From the NCBI RefSeq assembly GCF_000380105.1, contig NZ_KB904504.1, forward strand, positions 218 to 64,217: a DNA stretch of 64,000 bases. Reading direction: 5' to 3'. Source of the DNA: Streptococcus orisratti DSM 15617. Its GTDB lineage: Bacteria > Bacillota > Bacilli > Lactobacillales > Streptococcaceae. The notes under the pieces are model-generated. The model made no database searches. It was given only the letters and a program-made list of their open reading frames with translations, and was not told the DNA's origin. This document shows positions 10,120-19,006 of this stretch, one piece after another. A program made the position numbers and the translations under genes. Each line of letters starts with the position of its first letter. Within the stretch, counting starts at the first letter, position 1.

Positions 10120-10182
10120 GATTCTATTTTATACTGAAATGCTCCAGTTAGCAACTTTTTCATAAAAAAAGATACAAAAGAC

Positions 10183-10210
10183 TTGCTTTCTTGCAGGATT
10201 GAGGTATAAT
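10183..10210 (+). promoter_or_regulatory. rplK promoter
   Basis: TTGCTT (10183-10188), a 16-base spacer and TATAAT (10205-10210). A leader of about 75 bases follows, ending in an AGGAGG ribosome binding site before the ATG at 10293. Ribosomal protein L1 normally represses this operon by binding the mRNA, but I could not identify its target in the leader. Confidence 0.7.
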
Positions 10211-10292
10211 AGACAAGTATGCTAAAGAGCATATCTGTGGGAGGTAAAAATCTTTAATTACCGTAAAAACCACAACAGGAGGATTTTATATC

Positions 10293-10718
10293 ATGGCTAA
10301 AAAAGTCGAAAAAGTCGTAAAACTTCAAATTCCTGCCGGTAAAGCTACTCCAGCTCCACCAGTCGGACCAGCTCTTGGTCAAGCAGGAATTAACATCATG
10401 GGATTCACAAAAGAGTTTAATGCTCGTACAGCTGATCAAGCTGGTATGATTATCCCAGTTGTTATCTCTGTGTATGAAGACAAATCATTTGATTTTGTAA
10501 CAAAAACACCACCAGCTGCTGTTCTTTTGAAAAAAGCTGCAGGTGTTGAAAAAGGATCAGGCACACCTAACAAAACTAAAGTTGCAACAGTTACTCGTGC
10601 GCAAGTACAACAAATTGCTGAAACTAAAATGCCAGATTTAAACGCTGCAAACGTTGAGTCTGCAATGCGTATGATTGAAGGTACTGCTCGTTCTATGGGA
10701 TTCACTGTTGTTGACTAA
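10293..10718 (+). CDS. rplK: 50S ribosomal protein L11
   Basis: 141 aa, full length. The N-terminal proline-rich segment ([23 protein letters not shown]) and the C-terminal rRNA-binding domain are both present. L11 binds 23S rRNA at the GTPase-associated centre and is needed for RelA-type stringent signalling. It is followed after 99 bases by rplA, the usual order. A strong AGGAGG precedes the start. Confidence 0.98.
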   Translation: MAKKVEKVVKLQIPAGKATPAPPVGPALGQAGINIMGFTKEFNARTADQAGMIIPVVISVYEDKSFDFVTKTPPAAVLLKKAAGVEKGSGTPNKTKVATVTRAQVQQIAETKMPDLNAANVESAMRMIEGTARSMGFTVVD

Positions 10719-10817
10719 TCAATAACACCCCAAGACCCGCATGACCTCATCTTTGATGAGTGACGTGGGAGATTTTAAATCAAATCGATATGACCACACT
10801 ACAAGGAGAAAATTAAA

Positions 10818-11507
10818 ATGGCTAAAAAAAGCAAACAAATGCGTGCTGCGCTTGAAAAAATCGATCGCACAAAAGCATACAGCGTTGAAGAAGCTGTAGC
10901 GCTTGCAAAAGAAACTAACTTCGCAAAATTTGATGCATCTGTAGAAGTTGCATACAACCTTAACATTGACGTTCGTAAAGCTGACCAACAAATCCGTGGA
11001 GCGATGGTATTGCCAAACGGAACTGGTAAAACTCAACGTGTTCTTGTATTTGCCCGTGGTGCTAAAGCTGAAGAAGCTAAAGCAGCTGGTGCAGACTTTG
11101 TTGGTGAAGATGACCTTGTCGCTAAAATCAACGGTGGATGGCTTGACTTTGATGTTGTTATTGCGACACCTGATATGATGGCTATCGTTGGACGTCTTGG
11201 ACGTGTCCTTGGGCCACGTAACCTTATGCCAAACCCTAAAACTGGTACTGTAACTATGGATGTAGCTAAAGCAGTTGAAGAGTCTAAAGGTGGCAAAATC
11301 ACTTACCGTGCTGATAAAGCAGGTAACGTTCAAGCACTTATTGGTAAGGTATCATTTGATGCAGATAAACTTGTTGAAAACTTCAAGGCTTTCAATGATG
11401 TTATGGTGAAATCTAAACCAGCTACTTCAAAAGGTACTTACATGACTAACGTATCTATTACAACAACACAAGGCGTTGGTATCAAAGTAGATCCAAATTC
11501 ACTTTAA
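10818..11507 (+). CDS. rplA: 50S ribosomal protein L1
   Basis: 229 aa, full length, with the family signature around [26 protein letters not shown]. It binds the L1 stalk of 23S rRNA and acts as translational repressor of its own operon. AAGGAG lies upstream of the ATG. It is the second gene of the rplK-rplA operon, closed by a clear terminator at 11517. Confidence 0.98.
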   Translation: MAKKSKQMRAALEKIDRTKAYSVEEAVALAKETNFAKFDASVEVAYNLNIDVRKADQQIRGAMVLPNGTGKTQRVLVFARGAKAEEAKAAGADFVGEDDLVAKINGGWLDFDVVIATPDMMAIVGRLGRVLGPRNLMPNPKTGTVTMDVAKAVEESKGGKITYRADKAGNVQALIGKVSFDADKLVENFKAFNDVMVKSKPATSKGTYMTNVSITTTQGVGIKVDPNSL

Positions 11508-11516
11508 TCAATAAAT

Positions 11517-11547
11517 AAAATCCATTTCCTCAGGAGATGGATTTTTT
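11517..11547 (+). terminator. rplK-rplA terminator
   Basis: aaaatccat..cct pairs with agg..gatggatttt, followed by six T, ten bases after the rplA stop codon. Confidence 0.9.
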
Positions 11548-11616
11548 AGATATTTTACTAGGTAAAAGCCTTATTTTATGATAAAATAGTAAGGACTAAA
11601 AAAGGAGTAATTCATC

Positions 11617-12348
11617 GTGAAACCTAAATATCAACGTATTTTAATCAAATTGTCTGGTGAAGCTTTAGCAGGTGTCAAGGGTGTAGGTATCGACCTTCCT
11701 ACGGTTCAAACTATTGCTAAAGAAATTGCTGAAGTCCATGATTCAGGTGTGCAGATTGCCCTTGTTATTGGTGGTGGTAATCTTTGGCGCGGCGAACCTG
11801 CAGCTTCGGCAGGTATGGATCGTGTTCAGGCAGATTACACAGGCATGCTGGGAACTGTCATGAATGCTCTTGTTATGGCTGACAGTCTTCAGCAATATGG
11901 TGTTGATACTCGTGTTCAGACGGCTATTCCAATGCAAAATGTAGCTGAGCCGTATATTCGAGGGCGCGCCCTTCGTCATCTTGAAAAACATCGTATTGTA
12001 ATTTTTGGTGCTGGTATTGGATCACCATACTTTTCGACTGATACCACTGCCGCTCTTCGTGCTGCTGAAATTGAAGCAGATGCTATCCTTATGGCGAAAA
12101 ATGGTGTTGATGGTGTTTACAATGCCGACCCTAAAAAAGATGCTAATGCAGTCAAATTTGACGAATTGACCCATGTAGAAGTTATTAAACGTGGTCTCAA
12201 AATTATGGATGCAACAGCTTCAACACTATCAATGGATAATGATATTGATCTCGTTGTCTTCAATATGAATGAAGCAGGTAATATCAAGCGTGTTGTCTTT
12301 GGTGAAAATATTGGAACAACGGTTTCAAACAAAGTAGAACACCTTTAA
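11617..12348 (+). CDS. pyrH: UMP kinase
   Basis: 243 aa, amino-acid-kinase fold. The nucleotide-binding segment KLSGEALAG and the UMP/ATP region [19 protein letters not shown] are intact. It phosphorylates UMP to UDP in pyrimidine nucleotide synthesis. It starts on GTG at 11617, 8 bases after AAAGGAG. A TGATAAAAT extended -10-like site near 11580 gives it its own promoter after the rplA terminator. It is co-transcribed with frr, as usual. Confidence 0.97.
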   Translation: MKPKYQRILIKLSGEALAGVKGVGIDLPTVQTIAKEIAEVHDSGVQIALVIGGGNLWRGEPAASAGMDRVQADYTGMLGTVMNALVMADSLQQYGVDTRVQTAIPMQNVAEPYIRGRALRHLEKHRIVIFGAGIGSPYFSTDTTAALRAAEIEADAILMAKNGVDGVYNADPKKDANAVKFDELTHVEVIKRGLKIMDATASTLSMDNDIDLVVFNMNEAGNIKRVVFGENIGTTVSNKVEHL

Positions 12349-12401
12349 GAAAACCTTCACTATTAACTAAATCAAGAAACATTAAGGAGAATTCTTTACT
12401 C

Positions 12402-12959
12402 ATGGCTAACGCTATTATCGAAAAAGCAAACGAACGTTTTGCACATTCCCATCAATCATTGGCTCGTGAATTTGCTTCAATTCGTGCAGGACGTGCTAAT
12501 GCTTCACTTTTAGATCGTATCCAAGTTGACTATTACGGTGCGCCAACTCCACTTAATCAATTGGCTTCAATTACTGTTCCTGAAGCACGTGTGCTTCTGA
12601 TTTCACCATTTGATAAGTCTTCAATCAAGGATATTGAACGTGCAATCAATGAGTCAGACTTAGGTATCAACCCTGCAAATGACGGCTCAGTGATTCGCTT
12701 GGTTATCCCGGCTCTCACAGAGGAAACTCGTAAAGACTTGGCTAAAGAAGTGAAAAAAGTGGGTGAAAATGCAAAGATTGCTATCCGCAATATTCGCAAA
12801 GACGCTATGAATGAAGCGAAAAAACAAGAAAAGGACAAAGAAATCACTGAAGATGAATTGAAAACTCTTGAAAAAGAGATTCAAAAAGCTACAGATGATG
12901 CTGTTAAGAAGATTGATAGTATGACGGCTGAAAAAGAAAAGGAATTGCTCACTGTCTGA
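12402..12959 (+). CDS. frr: Ribosome recycling factor
   Basis: 185 aa, full length. With EF-G it splits post-termination ribosomes. The conserved [16 protein letters not shown] start and the tail of charged helices are present. AAGGAGA precedes the ATG. It lies 53 bases after pyrH and forms the second gene of that operon. Confidence 0.97.
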   Translation: MANAIIEKANERFAHSHQSLAREFASIRAGRANASLLDRIQVDYYGAPTPLNQLASITVPEARVLLISPFDKSSIKDIERAINESDLGINPANDGSVIRLVIPALTEETRKDLAKEVKKVGENAKIAIRNIRKDAMNEAKKQEKDKEITEDELKTLEKEIQKATDDAVKKIDSMTAEKEKELLTV

Positions 12960-12973
12960 GTGAGACAATGAGG

Positions 12974-13001
12974 TATTGGAAAATAGTCCAATATTGCTTT
13001 T
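12974..13001 (+). terminator. Weak pyrH-frr terminator
   Basis: TATTGGA pairs with TCCAATA over a 6-base loop; a broken T tract (ttgctttt) follows. It lies 15 bases after the frr stop codon. The stem is only seven pairs, so read-through is possible. Confidence 0.5.
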
Positions 13002-13414
13002 CCAAGGTTCGTGCTACCATTTCTATACAGTGGTCAATTGGGGGATTTATTCAGGTTTCACCCTCTGAATTTGGGAGACACTGTTGCGAACAGAGTTGGT
13101 TACATATTTTCACTCTCAACCTATCTCCAAGTCATTTTGAGCGATGTGGGGATGAGAGTAAGGTGATTCAGTGGACTATTTTGGTTCCAACCTGTAAATA
13201 TGGGAGTGAGGGGAACTCTTTTCATTTATTGAGTTTTCTCCTGCTTCCTTTTTTAATGGCTATGTACTCAATATGATCGCTAATCCTAGTCTACAAAAAT
13301 CTAGTTTTATTTATTTGATAGCGATAAAATATTCAATTTCAAAAAGACAGATTTTCTGTAGAAAGTCTGTATCTAACATCATTTTGATTGAATACAAGAA
13401 TGGAAAGAAAAATT
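13002..13414 (+). other. Unexplained 410-base gap between frr and cvfB with several inverted repeats
   Basis: No recognisable gene. A 102-codon reading frame (12968-13276) covers most of it but its start lies against the frr terminator, it has no good ribosome binding site and its product resembles nothing I know. Short stems are visible: CTGTT-gcg-AACAG (13081-13093), ACTCTCA with TGAGAGT (13111-13117 with 13153-13159) and GTTCC with GGAAC (near 13184 and 13212). It could be an untranslated leader of cvfB, a structured RNA or a decayed repeat. Confidence 0.35.
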
Positions 13415-14272
13415 ATGAATCATTTACTTGCAAGGGTCATAACAGGCATGGTGACCGATGAAAACGAAAAAAACTATTTTGTCCAAAAAGATGGGACTAC
13501 CTTCGCTCTTGATAAATCGGAAGGCTTACATCATATTGGTGACATGGTCTCAGGATTTGCCTATACCGATACGCTTCAAAAAGCTCGTCTGACGACAAAA
13601 GAAATCGCGGCAACCAGAACGACTTATGGTTGGGGAGTTGTGACAGAGGTTCGACGAGATTTGGGTATCTTTTTGGATATTGGACTTGAAGATAAGCAGT
13701 TTGTTATATCCCTTGATGTTCTTCCAGAATTAAAGGAATTATGGCCTAAAAAAGGTGACAAACTTTATGTTCGCCTAGAAGTGGATAAAAAAGACCGTAT
13801 TTGGGCTCTACCTGCTGATCAGGAAGTCTTTCAAAAAATGGCGGGGCCAGCTTACAATAATATGCAAAATCAAACCTGGCCAGCTATTGTTTACCGATTA
13901 AAATTATCTGGAACTTTCGTGTATCTTCCTGAAAATAATATGCTCGGTTTTATTCATCCAAGTGAACGTTTTGCAGAGCCACGTTTGGGTGAGGTTGTTA
14001 AGGCGCGTGTCATTGGTTTCCGTGAGGTTGACCGCACCCTAAATCTCTCCCTCAGACCACGTTCTTTTGAAATGTTGGAAAATGATGCTCAAATGATTTT
14101 GACCTACCTTGAGGCTAATGGAGGTTTCATGACCCTTAATGACAAGTCCTCCCCAGAGGATATCAAGGAAACCTTCGGCATTTCTAAGGGTCAATTCAAA
14201 AAGGCTCTAGGTGGACTCATGAAGGCTAAGAAAATCAAGCAGGACGAACTGGGAACAGAATTAATTGATTAA
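13415..14272 (+). CDS. cvfB: S1-like RNA-binding regulator CvfB
   Basis: 285 aa with S1-like RNA-binding domains in series and a C-terminal winged helix (about residues 220-285, SSPEDIKETFGISKGQFKKALGGLMKAKKI), the layout of the YitL/CvfB family of virulence and RNA regulators. I start at 13415 (MNHLLARVITG) because GGAAAG lies 7 bases upstream; upstream in-frame ATGs at 13388 and 13400 lack a site. The next gene begins 25 bases later. Confidence 0.88.
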   Translation: MNHLLARVITGMVTDENEKNYFVQKDGTTFALDKSEGLHHIGDMVSGFAYTDTLQKARLTTKEIAATRTTYGWGVVTEVRRDLGIFLDIGLEDKQFVISLDVLPELKELWPKKGDKLYVRLEVDKKDRIWALPADQEVFQKMAGPAYNNMQNQTWPAIVYRLKLSGTFVYLPENNMLGFIHPSERFAEPRLGEVVKARVIGFREVDRTLNLSLRPRSFEMLENDAQMILTYLEANGGFMTLNDKSSPEDIKETFGISKGQFKKALGGLMKAKKIKQDELGTELID

Positions 14273-14297
14273 GTTTTGGGATGGAGGCTAGTCAGTA

Positions 14298-14792
14298 ATG
14301 ATTTTATGCTTGCATGTGACCTTGGTTGGGCTTCTGATGAGTTTACTGTTCAATGTGGCAATCGCTAGACTTTGGTTGGCTTATCCACGGGCTGTGGTTT
14401 CCATGTTGCCTAAGCAAGTACAGCAGGTTACTCCCAAACCTGACTTGCTTCAGCGCAAAAAGATGAGAAAGTGGCTGTTTTGGATTTATCTATTAACTTT
14501 TGGTTTAGGCTTGGGGACGACGGTTTATCTACCTGTTAGGGGCTTTTGGCCGTTATTTATGACCGGTTATTGGCAGCTGTTTTTGGTTAATGTGGGGGAT
14601 CTGATAGGCCTGGACTGGTTTTTTCGTCAAAAAATGATGGTTCGCCTGATGATTCCGGGAACAGAGGACTGTACAGACTGGCATACCAGAAACTGGATGT
14701 TGCATTTCGGACTCCCAGAACACCTCTTCTTATGGCCTTTGCTGGTTTGTCCAATAGCGGGTTTGCTTTATCAAGTGATAAATCTGTTATAG
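14298..14792 (+). CDS. Integral membrane protein of unknown function
   Basis: 164 aa with about four hydrophobic segments (roughly residues 2-25, 60-80, 85-105 and 140-162) and a conserved-looking DWHTRNWMLHFGLPEH stretch between the last two. I do not recognise the family. It starts 25 bases after cvfB behind GGATGGAGG-like sequence and is closed by a terminator, so it is probably the second gene of the cvfB transcript. Confidence 0.65.
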   Translation: MILCLHVTLVGLLMSLLFNVAIARLWLAYPRAVVSMLPKQVQQVTPKPDLLQRKKMRKWLFWIYLLTFGLGLGTTVYLPVRGFWPLFMTGYWQLFLVNVGDLIGLDWFFRQKMMVRLMIPGTEDCTDWHTRNWMLHFGLPEHLFLWPLLVCPIAGLLYQVINLL

Positions 14793-14818
14793 CTTTTTGA
14801 AAAATCAATTGATATTAA

Positions 14819-14845
14819 AATCTCAGACAAACTGGGATTTTTTTG
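14819..14845 (+). terminator. Terminator before msrA
   Basis: AATCTCAG pairs with CTGGGATT across 5 bases, followed by seven T. It lies 27 bases after the membrane protein gene and directly abuts the msrA extended -10 box TGCTACAAT (14844-14852). Confidence 0.8.
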
Positions 14846-14884
14846 CTACAATATAAAAAACAATTTGGATAAAAAGGGGAAATC

Positions 14885-15394
14885 ATGGAACGTGCTATTT
14901 TTGCTGGAGGTTGTTTTTGGTGTATGGTGCAGCCTTTTGAAGAGCAAGAAGGAATTTTATCTGTTCGTTCAGGCTATACGGGTGGGCATGTCCCAAATCC
15001 GACGTATGAAGAGGTGTGCTCAAAAACAACAGGACACACTGAAGCTGTTGAGATTATTTTTGATGAGTCAAAGATTTCTTTTGCAGATTTGGTTGAAATT
15101 TATTGGGCACAAACAGATCCGACAGATGCTTTTGGCCAGTTTGAAGACAGGGGAGATAATTATCGCCCTGTAATCTTTTACTTTAATGAGCAGCAGCGGG
15201 AAATAGCAGAGCATTCCAAGGCTAATCTACAGGCTTCAGGCCGTTTTGATCAACCTATCGTAACAAACATTGAGCCTTCCCAACCTTTCTATGAAGCAGA
15301 GTCCTATCATCAAGGTTTCTATAGGACAAATCCCGAACGTTATGCTCAGAGCTCAGCTATTCGCCACCAATTTTTGGACGAGAATTGGCACTAA
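14885..15394 (+). CDS. msrA: Peptide-methionine (S)-S-oxide reductase MsrA
   Basis: 169 aa. The active-site motif GGCFWC is at residues 8-13, with the catalytic cysteine at position 10. No recycling cysteine is near the C-terminus; the only other cysteines are Cys13 and Cys45, so recycling must use one of these or an outside thiol. It repairs oxidised methionine in proteins. The gene has its own extended -10 promoter just after the preceding terminator and the AAGGGGAAATC ribosome binding site. Confidence 0.95.
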   Translation: MERAIFAGGCFWCMVQPFEEQEGILSVRSGYTGGHVPNPTYEEVCSKTTGHTEAVEIIFDESKISFADLVEIYWAQTDPTDAFGQFEDRGDNYRPVIFYFNEQQREIAEHSKANLQASGRFDQPIVTNIEPSQPFYEAESYHQGFYRTNPERYAQSSAIRHQFLDENWH

Positions 15395-15412
15395 GCTTTT
15401 TAGAAAGATGCT

Positions 15413-15906
15413 ATGCCAATTAAAATTATCTACTAAAATGAAAGTCACAAGGAATTGACGGCGTCTCTGATAGTCAACTTTCGGGTTCATTTGCGAGCTT
15501 TGAAAAATTGATTGCTTGCTCCTGATTTTTATGAGGGACGTGAGGAGTTTTGAGATTTTTTAGAGAAAGATTTTCCCGTTTACGGTATCTTTGTCGGAGG
15601 TGGACTTAATAGGGTACTTGGTTTGTGAGGCAGAGAACGGTCGTCTGGGTAGAACAACTTTTTGTTTCTGAAAACTATCGTCATCAGGGCTAGGCAGTTC
15701 AATTATTTCAAAAGATAGAAAAATTATCTCTTCCTTTGGGTGGTGAGACCTTGTTCAACTATATCCATTCCAAGAATCATGTCATGTTGGTCTTCTTGAG
15801 AAAACAAGGCTACACTTTTTTAAATTTAATTGAAGTGCGTAAAACTTTTGAGAGTGAAATGTTGACGCGAGAAGTTTGTGTCAATGAGGAAAAATTTGTT
15901 TATTAA
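15413..15906 (+). pseudogene. Decayed GNAT acetyltransferase
   Basis: Reading from ATG 15413 gives MPIKIIY then a stop, followed by clear protein-like sequence in the same frame (NESHKELTASLIV, DFYEGREEF, DFLEKDFPVYGIFVGGG) broken by further stops. After a frameshift near 15630 the text continues as VEQLFVSENYRHQG, a stop, then AVQLFQKIEKLSLPLGGETLFNYI and ends LRKQGYTFLNLIEVRKTFE. The R-x-x-G-x-A segment and the C-terminal layout are those of GNAT acetyltransferases. At least four stops and one frameshift make it non-functional. Confidence 0.75.
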
Positions 15907-15915
15907 GGAGAAAAT

Positions 15916-16131
15916 ATGCGAAAATCATTTTACACGTGGCTGATGACTCAGCGCAATCCCAAGAGTCAGGAACCGGTGGCTATTTTAGCTGACTTGGCTT
16001 TTGACGATACGACTTTTCCCAAGCATACAGATAGCTTTGATGAGATCAGTCGTTATTTAGAAGATAGCGCCAGCTTTTCCTTTAATCTAGGACAGTTTGA
16101 TCAGATTTGGGAGGATTATTTAGCGCATTAA
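15916..16131 (+). CDS. yozE: YozE-like UPF0346 protein
   Basis: A 71-aa small soluble protein ([15 protein letters not shown]..., ending [11 protein letters not shown]), typical of the YozE/UPF0346 family of uncharacterised Firmicutes proteins with a SAM-like helical fold. AAGGAG precedes the ATG by 6 bases. It is the first of three closely packed genes (gap 7 bases, then 3 bases). Confidence 0.85.
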   Translation: MRKSFYTWLMTQRNPKSQEPVAILADLAFDDTTFPKHTDSFDEISRYLEDSASFSFNLGQFDQIWEDYLAH

Positions 16132-16138
16132 GGGGAGA

Positions 16139-16756
16139 ATGATGAAAAACTTATTTTTAACGTCTTATTTGGCAGGTGTCAAGCACCAATTAGCTAATTT
16201 TATCCAAAAACATCAGATTAGTCAGGTTTTATTCATTGCAACAGCTGGAAATGTGGAAGAGTACACCGATTATATTGATGAGGGGCGCGAGCTATTTCAG
16301 TCTTTAGGCGTTGTTGTAGAGGACTGTGATATTGCTAAACTAGGAGCAGTAGCTATTAGAAGCAGACTTGATCAAGCTCAGGCTGTTTATTTTTCAGGCG
16401 GGAATTCTTTTTACCTCTTACAGGAACTTCAGAAAAAAGTATTGTTGAAATCTTTGAAGGAACGAGTTGAAAATGGTCTACCTTACCTAGCTGAGTCTGC
16501 GGGAGCGATTATTGCCAGTCCTAATATTGCCTACAGCCAACTTATGGATGAACGTGAAAAAGCGCCACATCTAGCAAATGACTTTGGTTTGAAGTTGGTT
16601 GATTTTTACATTGTTCCTCATGTCGGAGAATTTCCATTTGAAGAGTCGGCGCAAGCCATTTTAGATCAATATCAAGAAAACTTGGCTATCTTACCACTGA
16701 ATAATGCACAAGCTGTAGTCGTTGAAGGGAATCGCTATCAAATAGTCGAGGAATAG
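16139..16756 (+). CDS. Peptidase E-like (S51 family) protein
   Basis: 205 aa. It resembles dipeptidase E of family S51: the nucleophile elbow is AESAGAII (about residues 117-124, Ser in the S-A-G), preceded by the FSGGNSFYL segment. A later IVPHVGEFPF carries the likely histidine. Dipeptidase E cleaves Asp-Xaa dipeptides, but streptococcal members are less studied, so the substrate is open. Two adjacent ATGs (16139, 16142) follow AGGGGAGA. Confidence 0.8.
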   Translation: MMKNLFLTSYLAGVKHQLANFIQKHQISQVLFIATAGNVEEYTDYIDEGRELFQSLGVVVEDCDIAKLGAVAIRSRLDQAQAVYFSGGNSFYLLQELQKKVLLKSLKERVENGLPYLAESAGAIIASPNIAYSQLMDEREKAPHLANDFGLKLVDFYIVPHVGEFPFEESAQAILDQYQENLAILPLNNAQAVVVEGNRYQIVEE

Positions 16757-16759
16757 AGA

Positions 16760-17230
16760 ATGGATATTTCGTACCAAGTACAAACTGAAAGGTTTAATTA
16801 TCGGGTAGCTTCGGTCATTGTTCATGAGGAGCAATTACTTGTGACAACAGATGCCAAGTCACCTTATTTTTACTTGCCTGGCGGTCGTGTGAAAATGGGG
16901 GAAGTAGCAGAGGATGCAGTGCTTAGAGAACTTCACGAAGAATTGGAGATAGAAGCAAGTGTTATTAGGCCTCTTTGGCTTAGTCAGTCATTCTTTAATG
17001 AAGAAACTAGCCAAGAGTGTTTTCATGACCTCTGTCTCTATTTCCTGATTGATATATCGCAAAGTGATTTGTTAAGCTTGGAGGCTAAATTTAGAAAATG
17101 GGAATCACATAAATGGCCTGATTATGAATGGCTGACTTTTGAGGAGTTGGAACGCAGTACTTTTTACCCAGAATTTCTCAAAAAGGAAATCGCCAACCTT
17201 CCAGAGCATTTGACACTTCGGACTAATTAA
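16760..17230 (+). CDS. Nudix hydrolase
   Basis: 156 aa. The Nudix box runs from about residue 45 as GGRVKMGEVAEDAVLRELHE followed by ELEI. This matches GX5EX7REUXEEXGU except that the final glycine is replaced by glutamate. It hydrolyses a nucleoside diphosphate linked to another group; the substrate is not predictable. It starts 3 bases after the S51 gene stop and is probably translationally coupled to it. Confidence 0.88.
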   Translation: MDISYQVQTERFNYRVASVIVHEEQLLVTTDAKSPYFYLPGGRVKMGEVAEDAVLRELHEELEIEASVIRPLWLSQSFFNEETSQECFHDLCLYFLIDISQSDLLSLEAKFRKWESHKWPDYEWLTFEELERSTFYPEFLKKEIANLPEHLTLRTN

Positions 17231-17367
17231 TATCAGCTAATGGTAATAAGTATTTGATGGTCAAATCGCAAGAATTGTTGTTTTTTGATGACAAATTCTT
17301 CGATTTTTTCTCAAAGATGGAAATTCTTTTAAAAAGAAGTTAAATGGAAGCATTTCACTATTCTTTG

Positions 17368-17412
17368 TGATATGATATAGGTATGTATACGAAAAATAGA
17401 AAAGGAAATCGC
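17368..17412 (+). promoter_or_regulatory. Promoter and ribosome binding site of the Sip-like gene
   Basis: Extended -10 TGATATGAT at 17368-17376. AAAGGA at 17401-17406 lies 6 bases before ATG 17413, which decides the start against the in-frame ATG at 17383, which lies only six bases after the -10 region and has no binding site. Confidence 0.6.
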
Positions 17413-18729
17413 ATGTCTAAACAAATTACAAAAAAATCTCTTTTATTTTCAACAGTAGCCCTATCAATGTTTGCAGCAAGCCATGTTCATGGTGATGAAG
17501 TTAATAATTGGACAGCTCGTTCAGTAGATGAAATCAAGGCAAGTCTTGTTAATGAAGGCAATAAAACAACTTATAAAGTTCAATATGGCGATACTTTGAG
17601 CACGGTAGCAGAAGCTATGGGAATTGATGTTAATGTTTTGGCAAACATCAATCAAATTACTAACTTAGATTTGATTTTTCCAAATACAGTCTTGACAACA
17701 ACTTATAATGACGCTAATCAAGTGGCGACCGTTGCAGTTGAGACACCTGTATCTAAACAATCTTCAGAGTCAGTAAAAGCAACAGCTGATTTGGAAAATA
17801 ATCAGGTTGTAGTAGGTGATCAAGTAGTGGATGTGGCAGATTTGACACAAAACATCATTAATACTCAAGAGTCAAATCTAAAAATTTATGCCCAAACTAC
17901 GGAGCCTGTGAAAGATGCTATTGCACAAATCACTGAAACACAACCTTCAATATCTACAGAAGAATCAAGTGAAGAGACTAGTCAAATAACAGATCCAGCT
18001 GAAAATTCTGAGGTTTTGACCACAGAAGAAGTAAAAATAGAAGAAGCTACTTCACAAACTGTTGAAGCCACTCAGTCTAGCACAGAAGAAACAAATACAA
18101 CAGAGCAAGTCTCAGCTTCTGAAACAGCACCTACGGCTGTTCAAGAAGTTACTCAAAATATTATTGAAGATACAGCCGCTCAGTCTGAGCAGCCGGTAGC
18201 AGAAACTGTTGTTGACACAAACCAAGTGACTGAGACTCCAGTAACAACTCAAGAACAGGGGGTACAGGCAACAGCTGTAGCGCAAGAATCTGCTGAATCA
18301 ATAGTCGAAACGATTGCTCAGACACCTGAAGAGTCAGAAACTACAACAGTCACTCCAGTGTCAACGCAAGCGACAACTTATGATAACACAGGGTTGCAAC
18401 CACAAACAGCGGCCTTTAAGGAAGAAGTTGCGGGTGTATACGGCATTACTGATTTCAGTGGTTATCGCCCAGGAGATCCAGAAGATCACGGCAAAGGGTT
18501 AGCGATTGATTTCATGGTGTATGATAATTCAAGCTTAGGTGATCAAGTTGCACAATATTCTGTTGATAACATTGCTGATAATGGTATCTCATATATTATT
18601 TGGCAACAAAAGTTCTACTCACCTTGGGATAACATTTACGGACCAGCCAATACTTGGAATCAAATGCCTGATCGAGGTAGTGACACTGCAAATCATATGG
18701 ACCATGTTCACGTTTCTTTTACTGAATAA
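17413..18729 (+). CDS. sip: Secreted LysM protein, homologue of surface immunogenic protein Sip
   Basis: 438 aa. A signal peptide covers about residues 1-27 (KKSLLFSTVALSMFAASHVHG). A WTARSVDEIK segment and one LysM domain follow (about 48-95, YKVQYGDTLSTVAEAMGIDVNVL). The long Thr/Glu/Gln-rich linker has low complexity. The C-terminal domain (about 340-438) contains HGKGLAIDF and HMDHVHVSF, a histidine/aspartate pattern like M15-type metallopeptidases. The same order and near-identical end blocks occur in GBS Sip (about 434 aa). It probably sits on peptidoglycan through LysM; whether the C-terminal domain is an active hydrolase is not established. Monocistronic. Confidence 0.88.
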   Translation: MSKQITKKSLLFSTVALSMFAASHVHGDEVNNWTARSVDEIKASLVNEGNKTTYKVQYGDTLSTVAEAMGIDVNVLANINQITNLDLIFPNTVLTTTYNDANQVATVAVETPVSKQSSESVKATADLENNQVVVGDQVVDVADLTQNIINTQESNLKIYAQTTEPVKDAIAQITETQPSISTEESSEETSQITDPAENSEVLTTEEVKIEEATSQTVEATQSSTEETNTTEQVSASETAPTAVQEVTQNIIEDTAAQSEQPVAETVVDTNQVTETPVTTQEQGVQATAVAQESAESIVETIAQTPEESETTTVTPVSTQATTYDNTGLQPQTAAFKEEVAGVYGITDFSGYRPGDPEDHGKGLAIDFMVYDNSSLGDQVAQYSVDNIADNGISYIIWQQKFYSPWDNIYGPANTWNQMPDRGSDTANHMDHVHVSFTE

Positions 18730-18747
18730 ATATTATTCTTACTTTTC

Positions 18748-18776
18748 AACAGCTACTTTTTTAAGTAGCTGTTTTA
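18748..18776 (+). terminator. Terminator after the Sip-like gene
   Basis: AACAGCTACTT pairs perfectly with AAGTAGCTGTT around four T, followed by TTTT. It lies 18 bases after the stop codon. Confidence 0.9.
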
Positions 18777-19006
18777 TGCTATAATAAAACAGATTTTTGA
18801 TACGAAACATAGATAATTTTAAAGGAGAGTGGGCTATATGCACGTACGTAGAGAAATCTGATGGATACTTTGTGAAAATTAAAGTCAATTAAGGTTCATA
18901 ATGGTGATGAATCGGCTTGACTTTTGATTTTCTAGTGACCTGCTTTGAAAGGTTGTTGACTTCAATCGCCCGATAGGGCTTGTATCAATTATTAAGGAAA
19001 TTATCT
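18777..19006 (+). promoter_or_regulatory. Leader of the MFS gene with a short frame behind a strong ribosome binding site
   Basis: An extended -10 TGCTATAAT (18777-18785) follows the Sip terminator. AAAGGAG (18821-18827) then precedes ATG 18838, which opens a 7-codon frame (MHVRREI, stop 18859-18861). Downstream, AAAGTCAA (18882-18889) can pair with TTGACTTT about 35 bases later. GCCC-gata-GGGC lies at 18968-18979, just before the MFS ribosome binding site. This may be a leader peptide with attenuating stems. Alternatively, the +2 frame reads TYVEKSDGYFVKIKVN-stop, so it could be the relic of a small gene. Confidence 0.4.

Noticed and set aside
12968-13276. 102-codon open frame after frr as a gene
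   Set aside because: The start lies within six bases of the frr terminator stem, there is no good ribosome binding site, and the product has no recognisable features.
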